Shown here: positions 10,667 through 21,277 of the stretch, in pieces | Layout of the letters: every line of letters starts with the position of its first letter | Numbering within the stretch: the first letter of the stretch is position 1 | Source of the DNA: Sorex araneus | Lineage: Eukaryota > Chordata > Mammalia > Eulipotyphla > Soricidae | Direction: 5' to 3' | Assembly: GCF_027595985.1 (NCBI RefSeq) | Contig: NC_073313.1 | Location: 87,471,596-87,535,595 of the forward strand | Length of the DNA stretch: 64,000 nt | The notes under the pieces: model-generated | What the model saw: the letters and a program-made list of their open reading frames with translations, nothing else | What the model was told of the DNA's origin: nothing | Databases searched by the model: none | Program-made: the position numbers and the translations under genes

Positions 10667-11902
10667 TCCGCTAGTTTCTTAATTTCCTGTGCCCACCATC
10701 CACCCTGTTTCATTCTCCTGAGGTTGACTCTCTTTTCTGGTCTGCGAACCCTGTAGCCACATTTGCCATTGCCCACACCAATTTGTGTGTACTACTCAGA
10801 AATTCGAGGCTCAGAATTTAAAGAACTTAGAGTGTGCCTGATATTCAAGACTCCAAGGATTTGTCTAGAATATATTTTTTCTAGTTGCCACCCGAGACTA
10901 TTTTTGACAAACCTTATAGTCTACATAGCAGTCCTCTAAGGAATTGAACGGTTGTAAATCTTGGCAATAGGATGGTTGTGCTCATGATTCAAATACTTAG
11001 TATATCAGCTAGATAACTTTTCATCAAGGTCTTTCACTTTGCAGACTGTTAAACTTGAAGAAGACGGTCACAAACATACGTATACACAAAGAAATGAAGC
11101 GATGCTGATGTTGAAATATAGACCATAAAAATGATAAAATGCTGCAAATTCTCAAGATGATGCTCATCAGACCCATAAGCTGCATTTATCTGATCAAAAT
11201 TCTTAGATAGCACATAAAGATATTGCTAGTGCTCCAGAAACTCTTAAAAGAAAATAGAGTTAAGGCTATACTGAACTCTGGGGCTAACAACATAACAGTA
11301 CTGTAAAAAATCTTAAATAAACAAATTTAACTCTGCTTTCTGATTATTAGAAGCACAAAAATCTGTTTGCAAATGAGACCATCCCTCAAACTTCATAATT
11401 TAGAAATGAAGCATGCAAATTTTTAAAGCAAGCAAAGCTGAGGTTTCTTCAAAGCACAAAGTTCAAGAATTCCAAACATCAGGTCTTAAAAGCAGTTTTT
11501 GTCTCTTCATGACATTTTATCTAGCCAGTGAAGATTACCTGAGCTCCATTCTAGCCTCATCTTGTGACCCTTCTCAAGGCAGGCAGTAACCCATGAGACT
11601 GGTCTCACGTCCAACACTGGAGTCACAAGGAAAGGACCGAACACAATTTTGGTTTTTAGTTTATTTCATGTCTCCATTCAGGATAGAAGACAAAGATTTG
11701 GGAAGAATACTAGCTGGGCAAAATGTGTGCTGTTACTTGATTCCCTCTACCCTAGCACGTAAGAGCCCCTAAGCTGAGCAGGAAGTGAATAGGAAAAGAA
11801 TAGAACTTAGAAGCTGGGCCTTGAAAGGTCATGAAGAATGGACCTAGATGGGACCATAGCCTTAGAGAGCTTATGGGGAGTTGGCAGCAGGTGGTGTTGT
11901 AT

Positions 11903-12980
11903 TGTAGGATAACATAGCCTCAGGTACTTTAGGTTTATCGGGTTACTCCCATTACAGTGCTCCCATTCCTCTGTTTTTATTTGTATCTTCTTTCTTAGTG
12001 TTCTGTTGACTTGTAAATATTGTTTTTCTCTTCTCCTTGAGTCCTTTGCATAGTTTATTCAGAACCATGTCCTTTTTGTATGGACACAGGAAGACTTAGC
12101 AAATGCTATGCTTTTATAACCTGGGAGTCATTTGACTCTTCATGATATTTTCCTCCTGGGCATCTATCCTCTCAACCTAAGCCTCAGCTGCCCTTACTTC
12201 CTAGCACCCCCTAAAGCAGGGTCCCAACGAGGGACGAGACGGACCCAGAGCAAGCGGTGAGTTGTGTGCTACCCTGGCATCAAGATGGACCTGGCCAAAG
12301 TGCCTAATGCTTAACTATAAGTTAAGAGCTTGATCATGGACAAATGTTGTCATGATCCAAACAGAGATAACTAGATTTGGACCCTGCTAGGGTGAGGAGT
12401 GATTAATCTGGCCTGAGTGCTATGGTCTGAGCCTGTGGCAAGATGTTGTCAGGAGAGCTGCCTTGCAAACCTCAATGTATCTCTTGCTGTGACCATGCAA
12501 AAATAACTAGTATTAAGATGTTAATGAGTGTTTGGAATGGGGAGAGGAGAAAAAACCCTTAAGAGGTATTTTGCCTACTGGCAGTCAGGAAGGGCTTTGG
12601 AATGCCCTAGGTCGTGTTCCCTTTGAACCTGACAGCCCTCAGGAAGGGGTTTCTTATGTTGATTTTGCTACCTGGCTGTGTGTAACCTAGGGACAAGGGC
12701 GAGAGAGGAAAAAGGGAGGAGATTGGAGAGAGGCTGCAGTAGATCCAGAGAAAGGACAGAGCTAGGGGTGTGGGAGTTGAAAAAGATGGAAGATTGAATA
12801 AACGGTAACTAATCAGCAACCAGCTTGGTCCTCGTTCTTCCTTCTCCCGTCCTTGACCACCGGCCATCCCGATCCAGTCCACACACTGCAGTTCCAGAGC
12901 ACCGAACGCGGGCGGTGAGACAGAGCTGCCCGGAGAGCCCTCGACTGCACGCGCCCTTCTGCGTGCCTTAGTTTTTTACA
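11903..12980 (+). mobile_element. Solo LTR of a class-II-like endogenous retrovirus, copy 1
   Basis: The 1078-bp block starts TGTAGGATAACATAGCC and ends GTTTTTTACA, with TG...CA ends. It is flanked by the perfect 6-bp direct repeat ttgtat (11897-11902 and 12981-12986). A second copy in reverse orientation occupies 30973-32054. A polyadenylation signal AATAAA lies at 12797-12802, about 180 bp before the end, consistent with an R-U5 boundary there. Six-base duplications are typical of ERVK/class II integrases. No internal retroviral genes are present, so this is the product of LTR-LTR recombination. The family name is not known to me. Confidence 0.88.
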
Positions 12981-13043
12981 TTGTATCTCAGGAAAGGCCA
13001 CCTCCACATCTTTGTTATTTCAGCCACTCTGTTTGACTCTCTT

Positions 13044-13133
13044 TGGTTGTTGGGCCATGCCCAGCAGTGTTCAGGGGCTACTCCCAGCTTGGTACTTGGG
13101 GGATCACTCTTCCATGTGCTCAAGAACCACAAC
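13044..13133 (-). mobile_element. SINE type A fragment
   Basis: Partial minus-strand copy (tail half) abutting a plus-strand copy, giving a tail-to-head inverted pair. Confidence 0.6.
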
Positions 13134-13137
13134 CAGG

Positions 13138-13310
13138 GGCTGGAGAGATAGAACTGTGGGTAAAATACCTTCCTTGCACGTGGTTGACTCTGGTTTGATC
13201 CCCAGCTCTACATACAGACTCCTGAGCAATGTTAGGAGTGATCCCTGAGCACAGAGTCAAAGAGTAAGACTTGAGCACTGCCAGGTGTGGTGAAATAAGT
13301 AAACAAACAA
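13138..13310 (+). mobile_element. SINE type A
   Basis: Plus-strand copy from 'ggggctggagagatagaac' to an A-rich 'aagtaaacaaacaaaa' tail. Confidence 0.85.
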
Positions 13311-13353
13311 AAGTATCGTACTAGGCTTTCCCACATGCATAGCATACACTCTC

Positions 13354-13526
13354 GATTTTTTTTTCTTTTTGTGTCACACCTGGTGATGCACAGGGGTTAC
13401 TCCTGGCTCTGCACTCAGGAATTACTCCTGGCGATGCTCAGGGGACCATACAGGATGCTGGGAATCAACCCAGGTCAGCCGCGTGCAAGGCAAATGCCCT
13501 ACCCGCTGTGCTATCGCTCCAGCTTC
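13354..13526 (-). mobile_element. SINE type A
   Basis: Young-looking minus-strand copy ending 'gctatcgctccagc'. Confidence 0.9.
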
Positions 13527-13576
13527 CCACTCTTGCTTTTTGAACATGTCCCTAGTATCCTGCTGTTTCAGTATTT

Positions 13577-13738
13577 TGTTGTTGGGCCACACTCAGCAGT
13601 GCTCAGGGCTTACTTCTGACTCTGTGCTCAAGGATCACTTCTGGCAGTGCTCACAGGACTGTATGTGTTTCCTGAGATCAGTCCTTAAACTGCTGCGTGT
13701 AAGTCAAGCACCTTATCCCCTGTACTATCTCTCCATCC
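13577..13738 (-). mobile_element. SINE type A, diverged
   Basis: Minus-strand copy immediately after the previous one, with many substitutions. The 13740-14112 stretch after it is noncoding. Confidence 0.75.
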
Positions 13739-14112
13739 TTGTTATTTCAGTCTTAACATAAACTCTGGAGTTGAAAATCAACATGAAAGGCAGGAAGAAT
13801 TTAATGTAAACACGAAACAACACAAGCAAAACAAGAGTATTGAATTGAGTGAAGTTTAAGTAAACAAAAGACTAGAATGCTTTCTGCTCTTAGAAAGAAT
13901 GGTGCTTCTCGAAAGAAATTAGTTCAGATAGAAGTGTCTTGCTGAATAACAGCCTGTATACCAGTAATACCAACCTAGAATAGGATAGATAGACATCTGT
14001 AAAACAAGCTATTCCATGTAGAAAATGTTCAACTCAGAATTTTTCTGAGTGTTAAGTAGAAGTTGAGAAATACACTTTAATAGATATAATTTCTTGATTG
14101 CACTTCTTTTGT

Positions 14113-14620
14113 TAACTGAATCACCATGAAATACAGCATTACAAAGTACATTTCCCACCACCAATGTCCCCAGTTTCTTTCCTGCCCACCCCTCACCTGC
14201 CATAGAAGCAGGCACTCTCCTTCCTCCTCCTCCTCCTCCTCCTCCTCCTCCTCCTCCTCCTCCTCCTCCTCCTCCTCCTCCTCCTCCTCCTCCTCCTCCT
14301 CCTCCTCCTCCTCCTCCTCCTCCTTCTTCTTCTTCTTCTTCTTCTTCTTCTTCTTCTTCTTCTTCTTCTTCTTCTTCTTCTTCTTCTTCTTTCACTCCCC
14401 TTTCTCCCCTCTTGCTCTTTCCTTTTGGGTGTTATGGTTTGCAATACAGGTACTGAAAGGTTATCATGTTTATGCTCTTACATATTTTTATTACTCATTG
14501 ATCACAACTCTAATTCTTAATTTCAACTTAATTAATGCTTTTTCTCCATGCCCCTGCAGCAGTACCTGTTGGAATTCTCTTTATTATTCAATGCTCACTT
14601 CAAATGGTTCTCATTGAACT
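14113..14620 (-). mobile_element. L1 3' UTR carrying a long microsatellite
   Basis: The flanks read as the antisense of the L1 3' UTR ('gaatcaccatgaaatacag', 'accaccaatgtccccag', 'gcaatacaggtactgaaagg'), the same order seen at 18800-19440, 22970-23460 and 48590-48900. The CT-rich spot of that UTR has expanded into the CCT/CTT array listed separately. Confidence 0.85.
14224..14391. repeat. (CCT)n followed by (CTT)n microsatellite
   Basis: About 33 CCT triplets (14224-14322) pass without a break into about 23 CTT triplets. The strand is purely pyrimidine over roughly 170 bases. Open frames here encode only homopolymers such as poly-Ser, poly-Glu and poly-Gly and are not genes. Confidence 0.97.
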
Positions 14621-14883
14621 CTTCTGTGATCTCTCAGTTGAAAAATAGCACCTGCTTTTCTGTGCATCAGTGTCTATGAATATCTCTTAAAGAACTATTT
14701 GGAATACCAAAGTCAATTTAGTATCAATTGTTATGAAATGAATAGACACGTGATGAGTTCTAATATTCTTATCCTCATCCTCCTTCAATTACTCAGCAGT
14801 TTGTACTTTTTAAAGTCAAATTTTGTGAGCCACTTATTTATATTTTCCCAGTTTGACTGTTTTCCCTTCTTTCAATGTGACTA

Positions 14884-14965
14884 AAATGCATGTGTTTTTA
14901 AATGCATTTTTAAATGCATTTTAGATGCATTTAAATGTGTTTTTAGATGCATTTAAAATGTATCT
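14884..14965. repeat. Degenerate ATGCATTT/TTTAAATGCAT array
   Basis: Several copies of 'aaatgcattttaaatgcat'-like units occur, each nearly palindromic, so the block can fold on itself. Confidence 0.7.
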
Positions 14966-15290
14966 CTTTTCTTTCTTTCTTTATTTTTATTTTATTGAAT
15001 CACCGTGAAAAAAATACAAAGCTTTCAGGTTTAAGTCTCAGTCATACAATGATTAAACCCCCATCCCTTCACCAGTGCACATGTTCCACCACCAAGAACC
15101 CCAATATACCCCCCTCCCACCCACCCCCACCTAAGTAGCTAATAATCTTCACTTTATTCTCTCTATACTTTGAATACATTTAATATTTCAATAGAGAACT
15201 CACTATTGTTGTCTGGAATTCCCCCCACCCAACAATCAGGCCTGCTGAAAAGGCATCATTTAATAATTTCTTTTCATTGCTGAGAATGAA
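14966..15290 (-). mobile_element. L1 3' UTR, second subfamily
   Basis: A T-rich tail (14966-14996) is followed by 'gaatcaccgtgaaaaaaatac', 'cagtcatacaatgattaaac' and the 'catgttccaccaccaag' signature, all reverse-complement L1 3' UTR landmarks. Beyond 15130 the sequence differs from the other L1 tails in the window. Confidence 0.7.
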
Positions 15291-15675
15291 GACTCTATGA
15301 GCTCGTGCGGTTTTGGATTTCTGATATTTTAGCTCAGTTCACAGTCTAGATGCATTTCTGTAAGAAGCCGCTCTGGGTGCCAAAATGGGTTAGAAGACCT
15401 TTCGGATCATAGTCTTTAGGAGCAGAGGGTCCGTTTTGCGTGCAGCAGCACCGGATCTTATCTGGACGGAGGGCTTGCCGGTAGCGCCCCCCTCCTCCCA
15501 TAATCGTCTAAGAGCAACGTCCCTGCAAAACTCATACCTCTGGGTTGGGAGTCTTAGGAGGTGGCTCTCGCCACGTGGATGTTGCCGACATTTTCCACGC
15601 AGAAAAACAGGGCGAAGAGGGAAGATCCCTCCCTGGGAGGCACGGGGTTGTAGCACAGCTCCATGGGTACTATTT
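15290..15675. other. Unclassified G+C-rich block
   Basis: This 385-bp block has far more G+C and CpG than its AT-rich surroundings and directly adjoins the L1 3' UTR. It carries an open frame on each strand (15390-15656 minus, 15436-15678 plus), neither with a recognisable domain. It may be the internal part of the same L1 or another element. Confidence 0.4.
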
Positions 15676-15724
15676 TAAAAGCAATTAGGGTACATAGAGT
15701 TTGTACAGCATATTAGACACTTTT

Positions 15725-15863
15725 CTTGAATGTGGCTGACCAAGGTACCTGACTTGTATCACATATGATTCCCCGAGCCATGCCAGGAGTTATCTGTGAG
15801 TAAAGAACCAAGAGTAAGCCCTGAACAATGCTGTGGGTAGCTGAAAAACCAATAATATAAACA
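15725..15863 (+). mobile_element. SINE type A, old partial copy
   Basis: It shows 'gagccatgccaggagttat' and 'gagtaagccctgaacaatgc' with a degraded head. Confidence 0.6.
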
Positions 15864-15889
15864 ATATTATTATTTGAAGTAACTATAAG

Positions 15890-16035
15890 AGGCTAGAGAG
15901 ATAGTACAGTGGTAAGTCACTCACAGTCAACCCTGGTTTGAGCCCCAGCATATGGTGCCCTGAACTGTACTAGAAGTGATCACTGAGAACAACTGGCTGT
16001 ATTCTCCCTGCCCCCAGGCCCCCACCCAAATAACT
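15890..16035 (+). mobile_element. SINE type A, old copy
   Basis: Head 'ggctagagagatagtacag' and box-B-like 'ggtttgagcccc' are visible. The tail is replaced by a C-rich stretch. Confidence 0.65.
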
Positions 16036-16262
16036 ATAAAATGAATGCTCACATACCCTTTGATTAGGTCAAAAAATTGGATGTAGGTAGCATTTTGGAA
16101 GATACCCTAAACCTGGTGCTTCTCTCTCCAAGCCTACTCTGGCCCTACCCTGAATTAAACTAGAACTGGTATTCACCTTCATTCTGATAAAAGTTTTTGT
16201 CAGAATAAAAACAGGGTGATAAAAGTTTCTGTATGTTTGGACAGATAAATATTTATTTTATA

Positions 16263-16436
16263 CTGGTTTTTGTTTTTGCTTTTGGTGGTCACACTTGGCT
16301 GTGCTCAGGACTTACTCTTGGTTCTGTGCTCAGGGGCCTGGCAGAATTCAGGGAAATATATATGGTGCTAGGACTGAAACCTGGGTTAGCTGCATGCAGA
16401 TCCAGAGCCTTATCCACTGTATCTCTCCAAGTGCAG
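16263..16436 (-). mobile_element. SINE type A
   Basis: Diverged minus-strand copy with intact order of landmarks. Confidence 0.75.
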
Positions 16437-16864
16437 GTCTTAACATTTTATTGAAGATGATTCCGAGACACAACTTCTTTGACTTATGTGATAATTATTC
16501 ATTTTCTTCTCTTTTACAGTTTTATTACTTATGAATTCAGCTATAAATTATTTTTACTGTTTGGACATTTTTTAATTAAAAAACAGCTGGAATGGGGGTT
16601 TATGCCACAGGCAGCAGAGCTTGGGAGCTAATCCTGGCTCTGTCTAAGGGCAGCATTGGTGGTATGGAATGCAAGTACCTTAATCCCTGTACTTACTATC
16701 CATCCCTGCTTTGCAATGGCACTCTACAGTATGTACTCATATATCTTGTGTATTTCATTCACTATTATGCTTTGCATATCTGCAATCCTTTCTAATTGTT
16801 GTATAATATTCCATAGGATAAATATATCATGAGCAATTCATTTTTTTTGATGAATACTTGGGTA

Positions 16865-17212
16865 TCACTTGTATCACTTGTCATCCCGTTGGTCTTCGAT
16901 TTGCTTGAGCGGGCACCAGTAATGTCTCCATTTGCCCCTGTCGCGTGCTAGTGTAGCCCAATGATATCTGCTCGCTCCAGGAACAGAAAGAGCCTCAAAC
17001 CCTTCACACAGGGTTTTGACGAAGAAGTCTGACCATCTCGTTGGTGGACAGCCACGTGGTCTTTTGACATCCGGTGGAATCCAGTTGGTAACAGCTCTAG
17101 TCCAGCGGTCATCTGTGAATTGCATTACATGTCCTGCCAATCTGATTTTTGATGTTTTGGCAAACGAGACAGCGTCCCTGATTCTTGACCGTCGATGGAG
17201 GTCAGAACTCCG
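16865..17212 (-). mobile_element. RTE-clade LINE, 5'-truncated 3' end
   Basis: The minus-strand reading gives an RTE C-terminal stretch ('SRIRDAVSFAKTSKIRLAGH', 'PRGCPPTRWSDFFVKTLCEG') that also occurs in the longer copy at 20930-21196. It ends in repeats of 'atcacttgt'. Flanking near-repeats 'gatgaatacttgggta' (16849-16864) and 'gatgaacatttgggca' (17213-17228) look like a diverged 16-bp target duplication. Confidence 0.85.
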
Positions 17213-17805
17213 GATGAACATTTGGGCAGTTCTCAGTATTTGGCTATGGTTATTGAAAACTGCTGAAGCATTCTTATACCTGGCTTTGGGTGCAAATATG
17301 AATGATTTTCTTTAGGTTGTATTATCCTAATGGGATCTCTGCTAACTGGTTGGCTCTATAGAAGCAAAATCTGAGAGGTAAAGTTGAGTGCAAGGCGTTT
17401 TTTAGTGACCAAGACCCATGAATGAAGATGTTTGACTGAACACAGGGATATGAACTGCAAATCAAATCTGACAAAGCTTGAGTCGACCTGGCATGGAGTT
17501 TTGGAACAAATAGTGCCTAGTAGTTTGTTCTGTCCTCCCCCACGTTTGGCATTCGACACATGTTTACCATCAGGAATCACTAATTTACACTCCTGCCTTG
17601 CTCTCTTATTTCAGGAAGCATGTGATCTTGAGCAAAACAACTCTTCTAAGGCAGACCCTCAAGGAGCTGGCAGCGGGAGGCAACCTGTTGACTGCAATCC
17701 CCATACCTGAGCAGAAGATTCTTTGGGGAATCTGGGTGGCACACCCCTGTGTCTCTACCACAAATGTGCTCAGTAAATAATGTCAAACTGGTTTCCAAAG
17801 TGGTT

Positions 17806-17945
17806 GTACAGGTCTGAGAAGGTAACTCAAAGGACAGGAGTACATGTTTTACATGAAGGAAGCCTAGGTTTGATCTGCAGCACCAAATGGTTCTTTAGGA
17901 TTGCCAGAGTAGTCTCAAGAACAGCTAGGTGTGACCCTTCCTGTG
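17806..17945 (+). mobile_element. SINE type A, old copy
   Basis: Weak head, 'ctaggtttgatctgcagcac' box-B region and 'agctaggtgtgaccc' tail side are recognisable. Confidence 0.5.
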
Positions 17946-18091
17946 AAACACAGGTGTGGTCATTTTAGACTCTCAACTGCAATATCAGAGATCACACATT
18001 GCTCCCTGTCTTCACCAGCTCTTGGTATTGTTAATCCTTCAAAGTTTGTAGCCATTCTAGCAGGTGTATAGCTGTATGGCATTATGATTTA

Positions 18092-18414
18092 TTCGTTTTT
18101 ATTAAATTACTGTGATGACAGAGCCTGGCAAGCTACGGCAGAGTCTGGCAAGCTACCCGTGATGTATTCTATATACCAAAAACAGTAACAACAAGTCTTA
18201 CAATGGAGACATTACTGGTGCCCGCCCGAACAAATCGATGAACAACGGGAACAGTGCTACAGTGCTACAGTGCAACTTACTGTGAATAATAAAGTTACAA
18301 AGATATTTATGATTGAATTTCAAGCATACAATGTTTCAATAACAGTACCTTTACCAGTATCCACTACCCTCCACCAATGTCCCCAGTTTCCTTCCCACCC
18401 CATCCAGCCTCTCA
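18092..18414 (-). mobile_element. L1 3' end with 12-bp target duplication
   Basis: Antisense L1 3' UTR landmarks ('aagttacaaagatatttatg', 'cataca atgtttcaa', 'caccaatgtccccagtttcc') lie between perfect repeats cattatgattta (18080-18091 and 18415-18426). A type B SINE sits inside it, so that SINE is younger. Confidence 0.85.
18116..18276 (+). mobile_element. SINE type B, 5'-truncated, 9-bp target duplication
   Basis: Only the type B body and RTE-like tail are present, ending in CTACAGTG repeats. Perfect repeats ttactgtga flank it (18107-18115 and 18277-18285). 5' truncation with an intact 3' end is expected from target-primed reverse transcription. Confidence 0.88.
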
Positions 18415-18454
18415 CATTATGATTTAATTCTGCATTTTCCTGATGACTACTTAA

Positions 18455-18563
18455 TCACTGTATCACTGTCATCCTGTTGTTCATCGATTTGCTCAGCGGG
18501 CACCAGTAAGGTCTCCATTTGTTCCTGTCACATGCTAGTGTAGCCCAATGGCATATTGGGGGC
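18455..18563 (-). mobile_element. RTE-clade LINE 3' terminal fragment
   Basis: It begins with tail repeats 'tcactgtatcactgtc', then matches the RTE end at 16878-16975 through 'gctagtgtagcccaatg'. The match stops abruptly, giving a very short 5'-truncated copy. 18564-18631 is not assigned. Confidence 0.8.
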
Positions 18564-18631
18564 TTTTTCAGGGTCAAGGGAACGAGGACCATCATTGTTA
18601 CCTAATATAAATGACAAAAATGTTAATTGAT

Positions 18632-18792
18632 TTTTATTTCGTTTGGGGCCACACTCAGGGGTAACTGTTGGCTCTGTGCTCAGGGATCATGCCTGGCAGT
18701 GTTCAGGGATCAGAACTAGACTGTTAGGAATAGAACCAGAATTGGTCGTGTGCAAGGCAAACACCTTACCTGTGGTTATACCTCTCTGGTCC
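18632..18792 (-). mobile_element. SINE type A, old copy
   Basis: Minus-strand copy with several changes, ending 'cctctctggtccc'. Confidence 0.75.
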
Positions 18793-18806
18793 CATATTGC
18801 ATTTTT

Positions 18807-18997
18807 AAAAATTTTTTTATTTATTTTTTTTTGCTTTTTTGGGTCACACCCAGCAATGCTCAGGGGTTACTCCTGGCTTTGCACTCAGGAATTGCTCCTG
18901 GCGGTGCTTGGGGGACCATATGGGATGCCGGGGATTGAACCCAGGTCGGCCGCGCGCAAGGCAAACGCCCTACCCGCTGTGCTATCACTCCGGCCCC
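18807..18997 (-). mobile_element. SINE type A, young copy with target duplication
   Basis: Near-consensus minus-strand copy. The repeat catattgcattttt occurs at 18793-18806 and 18998-19011. A third copy at 21279 bounds the L1 next to it, so the SINE used the same target already duplicated by the L1. Confidence 0.9.
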
Positions 18998-19013
18998 CAT
19001 ATTGCATTTTTTT

Positions 19014-21277
19014 AATTAGTGAATCACCATGAGTTACAGTTACAAACTTGTAAACTTTCATGTTTGAATTTTGTTTATATCCCTCCACCAGTGCCCAGTC
19101 CCCTCCACAAATGTTCCCAGTATCCCTCCCACCCTCCCACCTCATCCCCCCACCCCACCCCATCTCTGTGGCAGGGCATTCCCCATTGTTATCTCTCTCT
19201 CCTTTTAAGTGTTGTGGTTTGCAACAGAGGCACTACGTGGCCATTGTGTTTGGTCTATATTCTATTTTCAGAGCGCATCTCCCATCCCGTGCGGGTCCTC
19301 AAACCACACTTTACCTGGTGTTCCATTCTCTATGCGAGCTTCCCCTTCCTCCAGCATGTGGGGCCAGCTTCCAAGCCTTGGAGCCAACCTCCTGGTACTT
19401 ATCTCTACTATTCTTGGCTGTTAGTCTCCTATCCTATTATTTTATTTTATATTCCATAGATGAGTGCAATCTTTCTATGTCTGTCTCTCTCTTTCTGATT
19501 CATTTCACTTAGCATGATACTTTCCATGTTGATCCAATTATATGCAAATTTCATGACTTCATCTTTTCTAACTGCAGCATAGTATTCCATTGTGTAGATA
19601 TACCAAAGTTTCTTTAACCAGTCATCCATTTTCGGGCACTCGGGTTTTTTCCAGATTCTGGCTATTGTAAACAGTGCTGCAATAAACATTCAAGTGCAGA
19701 TGTCATTTTGAATGTACCCTTTTGCCTCTTTGGGATATATTCCCAGAAGTGGTATTGCTGGGTCAAATGGGAGTTCAATTTCTAATTTTTTGAGAAGCGA
19801 CCATACTGTCTTCCAAAAGGGCTGAACCAGTCGGCATTCCCACCAGCAGTGTAGGAGGGTCCCTTTTTCCCCACATCCATGCCAAGAGCAGTTGCTTTTG
19901 TTCTTTTGGATGTGTTCTGTCTGAATGCAAGGTTCCATCCCAGTGAAAAACCAGTAGGACCATTCTGTTTTACAAGAAGGGAGACATCCACTACATCGGC
20001 AACTATCGCCCAATCTGCCTGCTGTCTATCGTCTACAAGTTGTTCACTCGTGTCATCCTGAATAGAATAGGCAGAACACTAGATGAAGGACAACCATGCA
20101 AGCAAGTCGGGTTCCGAAAGGGATTCAGCACGATAGACCATATCCACACAGTGACCAAACTCATTGAAGTTTCTCGAGAGTTCAAGATGCCGCTCTGTCT
20201 AACGTTCATCAACTTAAAGAAGGCCTTCGATTCTGTTGAGACTGAGGCAGTCGTCGAAGCCCTGGCCTAACAGGGCGTTCAAACTCAGTATATCAAAATC
20301 CTCCTCAAGCTGTATTGTGGATTCACCACCAGGATCTCACCATTCTACAAGGAAATGATCATTGATGTAAAGAGAGGGGTGCGGCAGGGTGATACCATTT
20401 CACCGAAACTCTTCAGTGCCACCCTTGAGAACATCATGCGACGACTGGAATGGGAAGGAATGGGAGTGAAGATAGATGGTCAGCAATTGCACCACCTCCG
20501 CTTTGCTGATGACATCGTTCTCATAACACCAAACATTAACCAAGCGGCACAAATGCTGACCGACTTTGACCATGAGTGTGGAAAGGTCAGATTGCAGCTG
20601 AATCTCAACAAGACGATGTTCATGAAAAACGAACTGGTCCTTGAAGCTCCATTTGTTCTCAATGGAACGAACATCTCCGAATGCAGCAGCTATGTGTACC
20701 TGGGTTGAGAAATCAACATGAAGAACGACTTGGTGCCAGAACTGCGCAGGAGGAAGAGAGCAGTGTGGAATGCATTCAAGAGCGTCTAAGAGAACGAAGA
20801 ACCTCTGACTTCGGGCACATCTTTTCGATTCCACCGTTCTTCCTGCACTAACATATGCCTCAGAGACCTGGGCCCTATACAAACAGGATGAGAATGCTAT
20901 TAGCGTATCCCAGAGGAATCGAAAGAGCTATGCTGGGAATATCATGTCTCACTCAAGTGAGAGAAGGAATCCGGAGTTCTGACCTCCATCGACGGTCAAA
21001 AATCAAGGATGCTGTCTCGTTTGCCAAGGCATCAAAAGTCAGATGGGCCGGTCATGTAATGCGATTCAGAGACAACCGCTGGACTAGAGCTGTTACTGCC
21101 TGGATTCCACGGGATGTCAGAAGACCTCGTGGCCGCCCACCAACTAGTTGGTCAGATTTCTTCGTCAAATCCCTGAATGAACGGTTTGAGGCTCTTCCTC
21201 TGTGGTATGAGGTGATATCTCATAGTTGTTTTGATCTGCATCTCTCTGATGGTTAGTGATGAAGAGCATTTTTTTCC
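19014..21277 (-). mobile_element. 5'-truncated L1 interrupted by an RTE fragment
   Basis: 19014-19446 is antisense 3' UTR. 19447-19905 is antisense ORF2 C-terminus, whose minus-strand reading includes 'LEIELPFDPAIPLLGIYPKE' and 'YYAAVRKDEVMKFAYNWINM', typical L1 signatures. After a 1.28-kb RTE insert the L1 resumes at 21199-21277 ('gaggtgatatctcatagttg', 'gatggttagtgatgaagagc'). The target duplication is catattgcatttt (18998-19010 and 21279-21291). The element is dead: 5'-truncated, and its ORF2 is broken across two frames near 19690. Confidence 0.85.
19921..21198 (+). mobile_element. RTE-clade LINE reverse transcriptase fragment
   Basis: The plus-strand reading gives a recognisable RT domain: 'KKGDIHYIGNYRPICLLS' (19971), 'QVGFRKGFSTIDHIHTVTKL', 'GVRQGDTISPKLFSATLENI', the catalytic 'LRFADDIVL' (FADD box near 20502-20513), then a C-terminal segment (20936-21196) shared with 16865-17212. 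The order and wording resemble the nematode RTE-1 type more than the BovB type of RTE. It is broken by in-frame stops at 19945-19947, 20268-20270 and 20706-20708 and by a frameshift before 20855. Both ends are missing: no endonuclease domain and no 3' tail. A 5-bp 'tctgt' occurs at both junctions (19916-19920 and 21199-21203), which is too short to prove a target duplication. Confidence 0.88.

Larger units (their letters stand above)
16690..18460 (-). mobile_element. Old L1 (antisense ORF2 3' region), repeatedly interrupted
   Basis: Scattered segments match the order of antisense L1 ORF2: 'taatattccataggataaat' (16803), 'gatgaatacttgggta' (16849), 'ggctatggttattgaaaact' (17243), 'aaactggtttccaaagtgg' (17784), 'gtagccattctagcaggtg' (18047), 'ctgcattttcctgatgacta' (18430). 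Insertions split it: an RTE end (16865-17212), a SINE (17806-17945), and an L1 tail that itself holds a type B SINE (18092-18414). The segment 17371-17780 is not explained by L1 and stays unclassified. Confidence 0.6.

Noticed and set aside
12607..13007. Minus-strand open frames in the first LTR region, echoed at 30940-31289
   Set aside because: They recur only because the same LTR is present twice; neither shows a conserved protein.
14009..14617. Open frames encoding poly-Glu, poly-Gly, poly-Ser, poly-Phe and poly-Arg
   Set aside because: They are translations of the CCT/CTT microsatellite inside an L1 tail.
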